This document shows, piece after piece, positions 23,820 through 34,934 of a stretch of 64,000 bases of DNA. Position 1 is the stretch's first letter. Each line of letters starts with the position of its first letter. Made by a program: the position numbers and the translations under genes. The stretch is from Craterostigma plantagineum. Lineage: Eukaryota > Streptophyta > Magnoliopsida > Lamiales > Linderniaceae. Location: positions 10,173,501 through 10,237,500 of the forward strand of contig JAPQWV010000005.1 of NCBI GenBank assembly GCA_027422505.1, read 5' to 3'. Under the pieces are notes generated by a model. The model was not told the origin of the DNA and did not search any database. It saw nothing but the letters and a program-made list of their open reading frames with translations.

Positions 23820-26367
23820 TAGTTATTTCTAGGGTTGGGATTTGCGTTCCTGAAGTCGGAAGCTTTGGAACACATTTGTGCATAGGGTTTTTGGTAGCTT
23901 TTGATTTTGATTCGTGTCTTGACTTTGTATTTTTGTTTTTATGAATTGTTTTGTGAGTTTGCTTGGTGACATGATCATGCACGGAAAGCTTTGTTTTTGA
24001 TTTAGAAGACAATTTTTTTGATACATGGCGAAAAGATGGTACAATAGTTCTGGGAGAAAAATACTCAATCACAAAAGGTGTATTGAGATCACTAGTCTTC
24101 TTCAAGATATCTTCCTTTTTAACCCATACTTGCCCCTTCAATGGCTCTTTTGTGGGTCCTGAAAATTTCAATGTATTAGTGCAGGAAATTTTGTCATGCG
24201 AAACTAAGGTGTATGATATTGTGTGTAATTTTAATTTTTCTTTAAGTGAGTATATTTCCTGAAGAAGTTTCTGCCTTTCTTCTCCAAATGACTTTCTCTC
24301 GTTTTCGATAGTGGAGTGAAGATCACTGATTTTCTTTATGCAATAAGGCATATATCCTGTTGTATATGTAACTATCGGTGTTTCTCCTTCCTTTGGACGT
24401 GGGATATCTGATTCAAATTCTGTTATTGCTGGACAATTTCGATCTTTATTACTGTCATTTAACTCTGTATAATCAAATGATGTTTGAGTTTTACTGTGTG
24501 TTGGTGTCTCATCTTTACTTACGAAAGACATGAGATTTGCCAGGCAACCTGTCTGCATGAATTTGAGATCATATAAATAAGGTGCACTTGATATGCCTTG
24601 TTTTAACTTACATGGGTTTTCAAAACCTAGTCCTTTATGAGGATTATAAAAATCAACATTAGCTGGTTTGTTCAAGAAGATCGTTTGTTCTGATTGATCT
24701 CGTCGGGTTAAGATGTCCTCCAATTTTTTTATTTTGGAGTACAGTCTTTCCCGTTCTTTACTTAGTAAGTCATATTTAATTGTAGCATCCATTGCCTGAT
24801 CTCTATGAGATTTCATTTCCTTTTCTAAATCCTTGGCTTTAGATTCGGATTTTTGCACTTGTATTTCTAGCTTAGCAATTTTTTCATTTGCCACAATTAC
24901 ACGATTCTTCTCACATGCATAATCATATCTAAACTTATCTAATACTGCTAAATTTTTCTCTAAGTTAGTTTCAAGTTCTTTGATTTTCTTTTTCCCAAAT
25001 TTGTTAGATTTATATAAGGATAAAAATTCATTTTTCATCTTAAGTAAAGAATCATAATCTGCTTCACTTACCTCCACTATGTCTGAATTGTTAGAAGTTT
25101 CCCTGTCTGACTCGCTACCTTCAGCTCCAACTCCATCTTCTTCATCATCTAGTTTGGCCATCAGTGCCACGTTCTCATTCTCGCTGTCTGAGGTATCTTC
25201 AAGCCAATGATCCTCTTCTGCCATTAAGACCAGCCCCTTTTCTTTTTGTTCAGCTAATTGAACTTTTCTGCGATAATAGTTAACGTCCTTTTTCTTGGGC
25301 ATTCTGCACTCTCTGGCAAAGTGTCCATTCTTGCCGCAGTTGAAGCATTTGCCACCTTGTTGAGGAGTTTCAGAGTTGTTGTCCTCATCCTGAGTCTTTC
25401 CTTTAGAGTTGGAGGAAGTTCTTTGACGATTGGAGGAGGAACCAGTCTTCTTATAATATTTCCTCTGCACGAAATTCGAGACAAGAGCGAGTTGCTTAGC
25501 AAGATCTTTGAGGGTGATTTCCTGGTCTGCATGTTTGGTAAGATCCTTGAATTCGTCATCAGAACCAGAGTCTTCTCCCTCCTTAACTTGTGATGACTGG
25601 ATAATTTCTTTGTCCTTGAATTGTTTTCTTGATGATCGTTCAGTCATAAGAGCAAGCGATTCGCTTCCTATTGGTTTGATTTCCTCCCTTCATTTCTCCA
25701 CATGATTGGAATGTTGATTGAGGTAGTCGAATAATGTATGAATGCTAACTTTAGTTAGGTCGTTCATCTGTCTTATCATAATTGTAGTAGCCTCCCATTC
25801 TGGATGAAGTGATCCTAAAAATTTGATATTGATTTCCATTACACTTTTTGTGACTCCATTCATTTTTAGCTCATTTAAAAGAACAAGAAATCGATGGAAG
25901 GTTTCTTGGAGAGTTTCCCCTTTGTTAGCATGAAAGCGGTCATATGAGATGAGTGTGTTTGCCATTCTTGCCATTGTATTGACTTCTGTCCCCTGCATCA
26001 TAATTCGAAGAGCATCCCACATTTCTTCTGCACTCTCACCACATTCGAGTTGCATCAAAATGTCATTGGGAATGGCTTGCATCATGTATGATTTCGCCAC
26101 TTTATCTGCCTTTAGTCGCAGTTTTTCTTCATCATTGCATTGATCAGTAGTTTTCAAGATTCTCTGTTCCTCTCTTGCAGGGGTGGTGTCAGTAGTGGCG
26201 GGAATTATTGTCCAATACTGTGTAGGTCCATTGTAAATAGATTCTAGTAGATTCTCAGAATTGTCCTTGCTTTCTATGAAGTTGATGAATCTTCTCTTCC
26301 AGACTGCGTACTCTCCATGTCGGATGATGGGAGGTCTAACATCATTTCCCATGCTGAAAGAGTCCAT
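23713..26367 (-). pseudogene. gag: gag, interrupted by one in-frame stop
   Basis: ATG at 26367. The first 225 codons are a UBN2/Retrotran_gag_2-type capsid domain. An in-frame TGA at 25690-25692 then interrupts the frame, which otherwise continues open to 23713. After the stop come a Lys/Ser-rich region, a CCHC zinc knuckle (CFNCGKNGHFAREC, 25306-25347) for RNA binding, an acidic stretch, and a long coiled coil (about 24703-25065). A TQT motif sits in HSKTQTSF (24481-24489). Gag forms the virus-like particle and packages RNA. The length (about 880 codons) and coiled coil are typical of Sirevirus Gag. Loss of one codon (for example CGA to TGA) would explain the break. The frame ends with a TAG just before the protease motif, which lies in another frame. 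Confidence 0.92.
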
Positions 26368-26439
26368 TGCTTGTGTTTTGGATATGATCGTTGACGTGTA
26401 TTGTGAGGAAAGTTGGAATTGAATTTTGCGAATTGAAGA

Positions 26440-27000
26440 AGTGACGTGTTACTTTGCGAATAGATATGTGGGTTCGCAAGGTTGACCAGGTTCGCAAAGT
26501 GAGTAATGTTAGCAAAGTTCACACGGTTCGCAAAGTGAGTAGGGTTCGCAAGGTTCACACGGTACGCAAAGTGAGTAAAGTTCGCAAAGCAGTAGTGAGT
26601 TCGCAAAGTGTCAAGAGATCGCAAAGTGTGTTGAATTCGCGAAGTAAACTGGAGTTCGCAAAGTGAGCGAAGAACGCAAAGTAGTCTGAGTTCGCAAAGT
26701 GATCTAGTTCAAATGAGTTCGCAAAGTGGTCCAAGTTCGCAAAGTAATCAAGAGGTCGCAAAGTTCTGATTTTGCGAATTGATAAGGATTCGTGAAGTGA
26801 GAAAGAACCTGATGCGTTGATCTTTGAAAATCTAACGTTCGGGAACTTTGAACTCTCAAAGTAGAACTTTGCGGAGTGTCGATGCGCAAACTTAAAAAAG
26901 AAAAAAAAACAACCAAGTGAAATGAAGGAGCCGCAAAGCGAAAGAAATCCTTGAGTTCGCAAACCTAGTTCCCAAAAGAAATTCCGTGCGCAAACTCAAG
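26440..27000. repeat. Leader array of TTCGCAAAG motifs with variable spacers
   Basis: In the leader between the primer site and gag, TTCGCAAAG or a near copy recurs about every 16-20 bp from 26455 to about 26770 and more sparsely to 27000. Spacers such as TGAGTAAT, TTCACACGG and TGTCAAGAGA differ from unit to unit. On the sense strand the motif reads CTTTGCGAA. The open frames across this array give repetitive peptides (FAN/HFA patterns) and look like repeat artefacts, not genes. The remaining leader (27001-27240) holds nothing I recognise. Confidence 0.85.
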
Positions 27001-27237
27001 AACAGTCTGAGAAACAGAGCTGTTCTTCAAGTGTTTTAGATAGAAATCCAACAAATCTGACACAGCCTTCACGGAAACCAATTTGATAGCTCAGAACTGA
27101 TAGTTCCACAAACTCGCCTTAACAAAAAAAGAATATCTTCGAGAATAGTTGATGTAGATGAGTCTGAGCTTTGCGACAGATAAACTACCACACAAGAACT
27201 CACCCTGCTAAAATCTTTAAGGCTTGAAATGAAGTTT

Positions 27238-27246
27238 CCTCACCTA
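27238..27246 (-). promoter_or_regulatory. Candidate 5' splice site just after the primer-binding site
   Basis: The sense strand reads GTGTAG/GTGAGGAAAC, a close match to the plant donor consensus AG/GTRAGT, about ten bases downstream of the primer-binding site. This is the same place where retroviruses keep their major splice donor. It could pair with the acceptor at 18226. Only the motif is seen; use is unproven. Confidence 0.4.
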
Positions 27247-27253
27247 CACGCTT

Positions 27254-27265
27254 GCTCTGATACCA
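27254..27265 (-). promoter_or_regulatory. Primer-binding site, initiator tRNA-Met
   Basis: The sense strand is TGGTATCAGAGC, complementary to the 3' end of plant initiator methionine tRNA, two bases after the 5' LTR. It primes minus-strand DNA synthesis. The site is perfect over 12 nt. Confidence 0.95.
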
Positions 27266-27267
27266 CT

Positions 27268-27549
27268 TGTAATTCCAGATTATCCAAGAACACTTCAACA
27301 GATTTAACCTTCGTAATATTTAAATAATGTGCTATAGAGGTTTAGTGTTGAATACGTGAGGGTTTTGCAAATGGAAAACTTAATTAATGCTTGTTAGGGT
27401 TTAAGCTTAAATACCTTGAGAGGTATTTAAGCTTATTGGGCCCCTAACAAGCCCATTACAAACACAACCCAAATACATAAGATAATACATCATAAAGAAA
27501 TTACAAGACTTAGAATAATGTTTTGGACACTTCTATAATATTCCTAACA
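27268..27549 (-). repeat. 5' LTR of the Sirevirus-like element
   Basis: 282 bp, 280 of 282 positions identical to 14225-14506. It should hold the promoter of the genomic RNA on the minus strand. No strong TATA box stands out. The low divergence points to a recent insertion. Confidence 0.97.
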
Positions 27550-28274
27550 AGAACACACATAGATACTCTCTCTCCCTCTCTTTATCTTCTTCATACTGTT
27601 CATAGCTGGGGAACACTTGTAAATAAGAGAGAAAGTGAGCTTGAGTGTGTAATCTTCTTCCGTTATTAGTGAATATTCTCCGGCGGCCCGTGGACGTAGG
27701 ATTCACCCGAATCCGAACCACGTAAATCATCGTCTCTTTACTTTTCCGTCCTTTTTCTTAATATTCCATCCACGATTTCATCCGAACCGGCCCTCACCTT
27801 TATTTCCCGGACCATAAATTTTGTTGATCGGGGTCGTAACCCGCATCACCATCGTTCCGTAATGAGCATGTCCACATAAGGTCAAAATCAAGGTGTCTTC
27901 TCACAAGTTTGGTCAAATACAATAAATATATTGGGGGACGATGGAGTGAAAGTTTCTAGGCTCTTGTGTCGGCCGTGCTTAGTGTAAGAATGTTTGATAA
28001 AGGAGCAAAAGTTTGAGAGGAAATAATTGTCGAAACTGTGTGGTAAACCAAGATCGATTGTGCACCATATCAAGCAAAACGTCATAAACAGTAAAGTCTA
28101 GTTTTCAACAACCAACGTGACAATTGAAAAGAAGTACAACAAGCTATAACTCTAACTATTATTTATAGGGGTGACCTATCCAGCATTCCTCCTGACCTGA
28201 CAACCTACAAGGAACAGAGTAGGAGATTGGGTCTGAAGGAGGTAAGGACCAGGTACGAGGTCCGACCAGAACGG

Positions 28275-28505
28275 TGTACGAAGGTGAGGTTCAGAGGAGC
28301 TCGGGAGGTACTCCACGGAGCTACGGAACTATTCAGAAGGGCCCAAGGAAGTGCCCGAGAAGGACTAAGTGCGGGGCTCGACTAGAGGCAATGTACGAAG
28401 GTGATATTGGGAGGAGCTAGGGAGATGTCCTAGGAAGCTACGGAGCTATCAGGAGGGAACAAATGAAGTAATCGAGAGAGCTATGGAAGTGACCGGGAGA
28501 CCTGA
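28275..28505 (+). repeat. 117-bp imperfect subrepeat pair upstream of each TATA box (representative)
   Basis: TGTACGAAGGTGA begins at 28275 and again at 28392. Both halves carry GGAGCT, GGGAG, GGAGCTACGGA, CTAT and GAGAAGGACT/GAGAGAGCT in the same order. The pair ends about 40 bp before the TATA box. The arrangement, present in every monomer, resembles the repeated upstream (U3 enhancer) blocks of LTRs. Regulatory activity is inferred. Confidence 0.7.
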
Positions 28506-28543
28506 CGAGGGAGGGCAGTACGAAACCCTAGACGCCTCTACAG

Positions 28544-28551
28544 TATAAATA
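28544..28551 (+). promoter_or_regulatory. TATA box of the satellite monomer (representative of 42)
   Basis: TATAAATAGGG at a fixed place in each monomer, with a plausible start site about 30 bp on in CATTTTACACCATAAG and a pyrimidine patch after it. 41 of 42 boxes in the window are unchanged; the one at 9921 reads TATAGATA. Promoter function is inferred from composition and position. Confidence 0.55.
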
Positions 28552-28910
28552 GGGTTTTTTGTCCATTTTACACCATAAGTTACATAGCCCACACACATTA
28601 GCACACCAAGAACACACATAGATACTCTCTCTCCCTCTCTTTATCTTCTTCATACTGTTCATAGCTGAGGATTACTTGTAAATAAGAGAGAAAGTGAGCT
28701 TGAGTGTGTAATCTTCTTCCGTTATTAGTGAATATTCTCCGGCGGCCCGTGGACGTAGGATTCACCCGAATTCGAACCACGTAAATCATCGTCTCTTTAC
28801 TTTTCCGTCCTTTTTCTTAATATTCCATCCACGATTTCATCCGAACCGGCCCTCACCTTTATTTCCCGGACCATAAATTTTGTTGATCGGGGTCGTAACC
28901 CGCATCACCA
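28544..28910 (+). other. R-U5-like LTR remnant inside the monomer (representative)
   Basis: TATA box, CT-rich leader, the GTGGACGTAGG...GAACCACGTAAATC block common at the R/U5 part of plant LTRs, and an end AACCCGCATCACCA that resembles the 3' end of Ty3/gypsy Tat-type LTRs. The resemblance is from remembered LTR sequences, not an alignment. No recognisable primer-binding site follows. Confidence 0.6.
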
Positions 28911-30713
28911 TCGTTCCGTAATGAGCATGTCCACATAAGGTCAAAATCAAGGTGTCTTCTCACAAGTTTGGTCAAATACAATAAATATATTGGGGGACGA
29001 TGGAGTGAAAGTTTCTAGGCTCTTGTGTCGGCCGTGCTTAGTGTAAGAATGTTTGATAAAGGAGCAAAAGATTGAGAGGAAACAATTGTCGAAACTGTGT
29101 GGTAAACCAAGATCGATTGTGCACCATATCAAGCAAAACATCATAAACAGTAAAGTCTAGTTTTCAAAAACCAACGTGACAATTGAAAAGAAGTACAACA
29201 AGCTATAACTCTAACTATTATTGATAGGGGTGACCTATCCAGCATTCCTCCTGACCTGACAACCTACAAGGAACAGAGTAGGAGATTGGGTCTGAAGGAG
29301 GTAAGGACCAGGTACGAGGTCCGACCAGAACGGTGTACGAAGGTGAGGTTCAGAGGAGCTCGGGAGGTACTCCACGGAGCTACGGAACTATTCAGAAGGG
29401 CCCAAGGAAGTGCCCGAGAAGGACTAAGTGCGAGGCTCGACTAGAGGCAATGTACGAAGGTGATATTGGGAGGAGCTAGGGAGATGTCCTAGGAAGCTAC
29501 GGAGCTATCAGGAGGGAACAAATGAAGTAATCGAGAAAGCTATGGAAGTGACCGGGAGACCTGACGAGGGAGGGCAGTACGAAACCCTAGACGCCTCTAC
29601 AGTATAAATAGGGTCTTTTGTCCATTTTACACCATAAGTTACATAGCCCACACACATTAGCACACCAAGACACACATAGATACTCTCTCTCCCTCTCTTT
29701 ATCTTCTTCATACTGTTCATAGCTGAGGATCACTTGTAAATAAGAGAGAAAGTGAGCTTGAGTGTGTAATCTTCTTCCGTTATTAGTGAATATTCTCCGG
29801 CGGCCCGTGGACGTAGGATTCACCCGAATTCGAACCACGTAAATCATCGTCTCTTTACTTTTCCGTCCTTTTTCTTAATATTCAATCCACGATTTCATCC
29901 GAACCGGCCCTCACCTTTATTTCCCGGACCATAAATTTTGTTGATCGGGGTCGTAACCCGCATCACCATCGTTCCGTAATGAGCATGTCCACATAAGGTC
30001 AAAATCAAGGTGTCTTCTCACAAGTTTGGTCAAATACAATAAATATATTGGGGGACGATGGAGTGAAAGTTTCTAGGCTCTTGTGTCGGCCGTGCTTAGT
30101 GTAAGAATGTTTGATAAAGGAGCAAAAGTTTGAGAGGAAACAATTGTCGAAACTGTGTGGTAAACCAAGATCGATTGTGCACCATATCAGCAAAACGTCA
30201 TAAACAGTAAAGTCTAGTTTTCAACAACCAACGTGACAATTGAAAAGAAGTACAACAAGCTATAACTCTAACTATTATTTATAGGGGTGACCTATCCAGC
30301 ATTCCTCCTGACCTGACAACCTACAAGGAACAGAGTAGGAGATTGGGTCTGAAGGAGGTAAGGACCAGGTACGAGGTCCGACCAGAACGGTGTACGAAGG
30401 TGAGGTTCAGAGGAGCTCGGGAGGTACTCCACGGAGCTACGGAACTATTCAGAAGGGCCCAAGGAAGTGCCCGAGAAGGACTAAGTGCGGGGCTCGACTA
30501 GAGGCAATGTACGAAGATGATATTGGGAGGAGCTAGGGAGATGTCCTAGGAAGCTACGGAGCTATCAGGAGGGAACAAATGAAGTAATCGAGAGAGCTAT
30601 GGAAGTGACCGGGAGACCTGACGAGGGAGGGCAGTACGAAACCCTAGACGCCTCTACAGTATAAATAGGGTTTTTTGTCCATTTTACACCATAAGTTACA
30701 TAGCCCACACACA

Positions 30714-33700
30714 TTAGCACACCAAGAACACACATAGATACTCTCTCTCCCTCTCTTTATCTTCTTCATACTGTTCATAGCTGAGGATTACTTGTAAATA
30801 AGAGAGAAAGTGAGCTTGAGTGTGTAATCTTCTTCCGTTATTAGTGAATATTCTCCGGCGGCCCGTGGACGTAGGATTCACCCGAATTCGAACCACGTAA
30901 ATCATCGTCTCTTTACTTTTCCGTCCTTTTTCTTAATATTCCATCCACGATTTCATCCGAACCGGCCCTCACCTTTATTTCCCGGACCATAAATTTTGTT
31001 GATCGGGGTCGTAACCCGCATCACCATCGTTCCGTAATGAGCATGTCCACATAAGGTCAAAATCAAGGTGTCTTCTCACAAGTTTGGTCAAATACAATAA
31101 ATATATTGGGGGACGATGGAGTGAAAGTTTCTAGGCTCTTGTGTCGGCCGTGCTTAGTGTAAGAATGTTTGATAAAGGAGCAAAAGTTTGAGAGGAAACA
31201 ATTGTCGAAACTGTGTGGTAAACCAAGATCGATTGTGCACCATATCAAGCAAAACGTCATAAACAGTAAAGTTTGGTTTTCAACAACCAACGTGACAATT
31301 GAAAAGAAGTACAACAAGCTATAACTCTAACTATTAGGGGTGACCTATTCAGCATTCCTCCTGACCTGACAACCTACAAGGAACAGAGTAGGAGATTGGG
31401 TCTGAAGGAGGTAAGGACCAGGTACGAGGTCCGACCAGAACGGTGTACGAAGGTGAGGTTCAGAGGAGCTCGGGAGGTACTCCACGGAGCTACGGAACTA
31501 TTCAGAAGGGCCCAAGGAAGTGCCCGAGAAGGACTAAGTGCGAGGCTCGACTAGAGGCAATGTACGAAGGTGATATTGGGAGGAGCTAGGGAGATGTCCT
31601 AGGAAGCTACTGAGCTATCAGGAGGGAACAAATGAAGTAATCGAGAGAGCTATGGAAGTGACCGGGAGACCTGACGAGGGAGGGCAGTACGAAACCCTAG
31701 ACGCCTCTACAGTATAAATAGGGTTTTTTGTCCATTTTACACCATAAGTTACATAGCCCACACACATTAGCACACCAAGAACACACATAGATACTCTCTC
31801 TCCCTCTCTTTATCTTCTACATACTGTTCATAGCTGAGGATTACTTGTAAATAAGAGAGAAAGTGAGCTTGAGTGTGTAATCTTCTTCCGTTATTAGTGA
31901 ATATTCTCCGGCGGCCCGTGGACGTAGGATTCACCCGAATTAGAACCACGTAAATCATCGTCTCTTTACTTTTCCGTCCTTTTTCTTAATATTCCATCCA
32001 CGATTTCATCCGAACCGGCCCTCACCTTTATTTCCCGGACCATAAATTTTGTTGATCGGGGTCGTAACCCGCATCACCATCGTTCCGTAATGAGCATGTC
32101 CACATAAGGTCAAAATCAAGGTGTCTTCTCACAAGTTTGGTCAAATACAATAAATATATTGGGGGACGATGGAGTGAAAGTTTCTAGGCTCTTGTGTCGG
32201 CCGTGCTTAGTGTAAGAATGTTTGATAAAGGAGCAAAAGTTTGAGAGGAAACAATTGTCGAAACTGTGTGGTAAACCAAGATCGATTGTGCACCATATCA
32301 GCAAAACGTCATAAACAGTAAAGTCTAGTTTTCAACAACCAACGTGACAATTGAAAAGAAGTACAACAAGCTATAACTCTAACTATTATTGATAGGGGTG
32401 ACCTATCCAGCATTCCTCCTGACCTGACAACCTACAAGGAACAGAGTAGGAGATTGGGTCTGAAGGAGGTAAGGACCAGGTACGAGGTCCGACCAGAACG
32501 GTGTACGAAGGTGAGGTTCAGAGGAGCTCGGGAGGTACTCCACGGAGCTACGGAACTATTCAGAAGGGCCCAAGGAAGTGCCCGAGAAGGACTAAGTGCG
32601 AGGCTCGACTAGAGGCAATGTACGAAGGTGATATTGGGAGGAGCTAGGGAGATGTCCTAGGAAGCTACGGAGCTATCAGGAGGGAACAAATGAAGTAATC
32701 GAGAGAGCTATGGAAGTGACCGGGAGACCTGACGAGGGAGGGCAGTACGAAACCCTAGACGCCTCTACAGTATAAATAGGGTTTTTTGTCCATTTTACAC
32801 CATAAGTTACATAGCCCACACACATTAGCACACCAAGAACACACATAGATACTCTCTCTCCCTCTCTTTATCTTCTTCATACTGTTCATAGCTGAGGATT
32901 ACTTGTAAATAAGAGAGAAAGTGAGCTTGAGTGTGTAATCTTCTTCCGTTATTAGTGAATATTCTCCGGCGGCCCGTGGACGTAGGATTCACCCGAATTC
33001 GAACCACGTAAATCATCGTCTCTTTACTTTTCCGTCCTTTTTCTTAATATTCCATCCACGATTTCATCCGAACCGGCCCTCACCTTTATTTCCCGGACCA
33101 TAAATTTTGTTGATCGGGGTCGTAACCCGCATCACCATCGTTCCGTAATGAGCATGTCCACATAAGGTCAAAATCAAGGTGTCTTCTCACAAGTTTGGTC
33201 AAATACAATAAATATATTGGGGGACGATGGAGTGAAAGTTTCTAGGCTCTTGTGTCGGCCGTGCTTAGTGTAAGAATGTTTGATAAAGGAGCAAAAGTTT
33301 GAGAGGAAACAATTGTCGAAACTGTGTGGTAAACCAAGATCGATTGTGCACCATATCAGCAAAACGTCATAAACAGTAAAGTCTAGTTTTCAACAACCAA
33401 CGTGACAATTGAAAAGAAGTACAACAAGCTATAACTCTAACTATTATTGATAGGGGTGACCTATCCAGCATTCCTCCTGACCTGACAACCTACAAGGAAC
33501 AGAGTAGGAGATTGGGTCTGAAGGAGGTAAGGACCAGGTACGAGGTCCGACCAGAACGGTGTACGAAGGTGAGGTTCAGAGGAGCTCGGGAGGTACTCCA
33601 CGGAGCTACGGAACTATTCAGAAGGGCCCAAGGAAGTGCCCGAGAAGGACTAAGTGCGAGGCTCGACTAGAGGCAATGTACGAAGGTGATATTGGGAGGA

Positions 33701-34934
33701 GCTAGGGAGATGTCCTAGGAAGCTACGGAGCTATCAGGAGGGAACAAATGAAGTAATCGAGAGAGCTATGGAAGTGACCGGGAGACCTGACGAGGGAGGG
33801 CAGTACGAAACCCTAGACGCCTCTACAGTATAAATAGGGTCTTTTGTCCATTTTACACCATAAGTTACATAGCCCACACACATTAGCACACCAAGACACA
33901 CATAGATACTCTCTCTCCCTCTCTTTATCTTCTTCATACTGTTCATAGCTGAGGATCACTTGTAAATAAGAGAGAAAGTGAGCTTGAGTGTGTAATCTTC
34001 TTCCGTTATTAGTGAATATTCTCCGGCGGCCCGTGGACGTAGGATTCACCCGAATTCGAACCACGTAAATCATCGTCTCTTTACTTTTCCGTCCTTTTTC
34101 TTAATATTCCATCCACGATTTCATCCGAACCGGCCCTCACCTTTATTTCCCGGACCATAAATTTTGTTGATCGGGGTCGTAACCCGCATCACCATCGTTC
34201 CGTAATGAGCATGTCCACATAAGGTCAAAATCAAGGTGTCTTCTCACAAGTTTGGTCAAATACAATAAATATATTGGGGGACGATGGAGTGAAAGTTTCT
34301 AGGCTCTTGTGTCGGCCGTGCTTAGTGTAAGAATGTTTGATAAAGGAGCAAAAGTTTGAGAGGAAACAATTGTCGAAACTGTGTGGTAAACCAAGATCGA
34401 TTGTGCACCATATCAAGCAAAACGTCATAAACAGTAAAGTTTAGTTTTCAACAACCAACGTGACAATTGAAAAGAAGTACAACAAGCTATAACTCTAACT
34501 ATTAAGGGTGACCTATCCAGCATTCCTCCTGACCTGACAACCTACAAGGAACAGAGTAGGAGATTGGGTCTGAAGGAGGTAAGGACCAGGTACGAGGTCC
34601 GACCAGAACGGTGTACGAAGGTGAGGTTCAGAGGAGCTCGGGAGGTACTCCACGGAGCTACGGAACTATTCAGAAGGGCCCAAGGAAGTGCCCGAGAAGG
34701 ACTAAGTGCGAGGCTCGACTAGAGGCAATGTACGAAGGTGATATTGGGAGGAGCTAGGGAGATGTCCTAGGAAGCTACGGAGCTATCAGGAGGGAACAAA
34801 TGAAGTAATCGAGAGAGCTATGGAAGTGACCGGGAGACCTGACGAGGGAGGGCAGTACGAAACCCTAGACGCCTCTACAGTATAAATAGGGTTTTTTGTC
34901 CATTTTACACCATAAGTTACATAGCCCACACACA
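30714..34934 (+). repeat. Trimer-spaced shared 6-bp deletion in the array
   Basis: Two monomers lack 6 bp where the others read CTATTATTGATAGGGGTG: at about 31331 (CTATTAGGGGTG) and 34500 (CTATTAAGGGTG). They are three monomers apart and also share GTTT in place of GTCT shortly upstream (31270 and 34439). This marks a trimer-length duplication. Confidence 0.65.

Larger units (their letters stand above)
14225..27549 (-). mobile_element. Sirevirus-like Ty1/copia retrotransposon, complete but coding-defective
   Basis: A 13,325-bp element with 282-bp LTRs and an exact AGAAC target duplication (14220-14224 and 27550-27554). Sense strand is minus. Order: 5' LTR, iMet primer-binding site, about 0.9-kb leader, gag, protease, integrase, RT, RNase H, repeated polypurine motifs, an intergenic block, a large accessory ORF, PPT, 3' LTR. 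The integrase-before-RT order shows Ty1/copia. The long gag with a coiled coil, the repeated PPT motif, LTR inverted repeats and an extra ORF in the env position are traits known from the Sirevirus (SIRE/Maximus) lineage. The LTRs are much shorter than the roughly 1 kb usual there. gag, pol and the accessory ORF each carry disabling changes, so this copy would need trans help to move. Confidence 0.93.
28544..29602 (+). repeat. Representative satellite monomer (TATA to TATA, 1,059 bp)
   Basis: From the TATA box the monomer has a CT-rich tract (ACTCTCTCTCCCTCTC), then GTGAGCTTGAGTGTG, then GTGGACGTAGG...GAACCACGTAAATC, then CGGGGTCGTAACCCGCATCA. A unique ~370-bp spacer follows, then CAACCTACAAGGAACAGAG, and finally the 117-bp subrepeat pair leading to the next TATA. 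Monomers do not code for protein: the short frames on each strand are conserved only because the DNA is. Confidence 0.9.

Noticed and set aside
26274..26962. Minus-strand leader ORFs with FAN/HFA-rich peptides
   Set aside because: They translate the TTCGCAAAG array; composition is purely repetitive and the gag start lies downstream.
26440..27000. Resemblance to a CRISPR array (short constant repeat, variable spacers)
   Set aside because: Repeats are only 8-9 nt and degenerate, spacers are too short and unequal, and the host is a plant.
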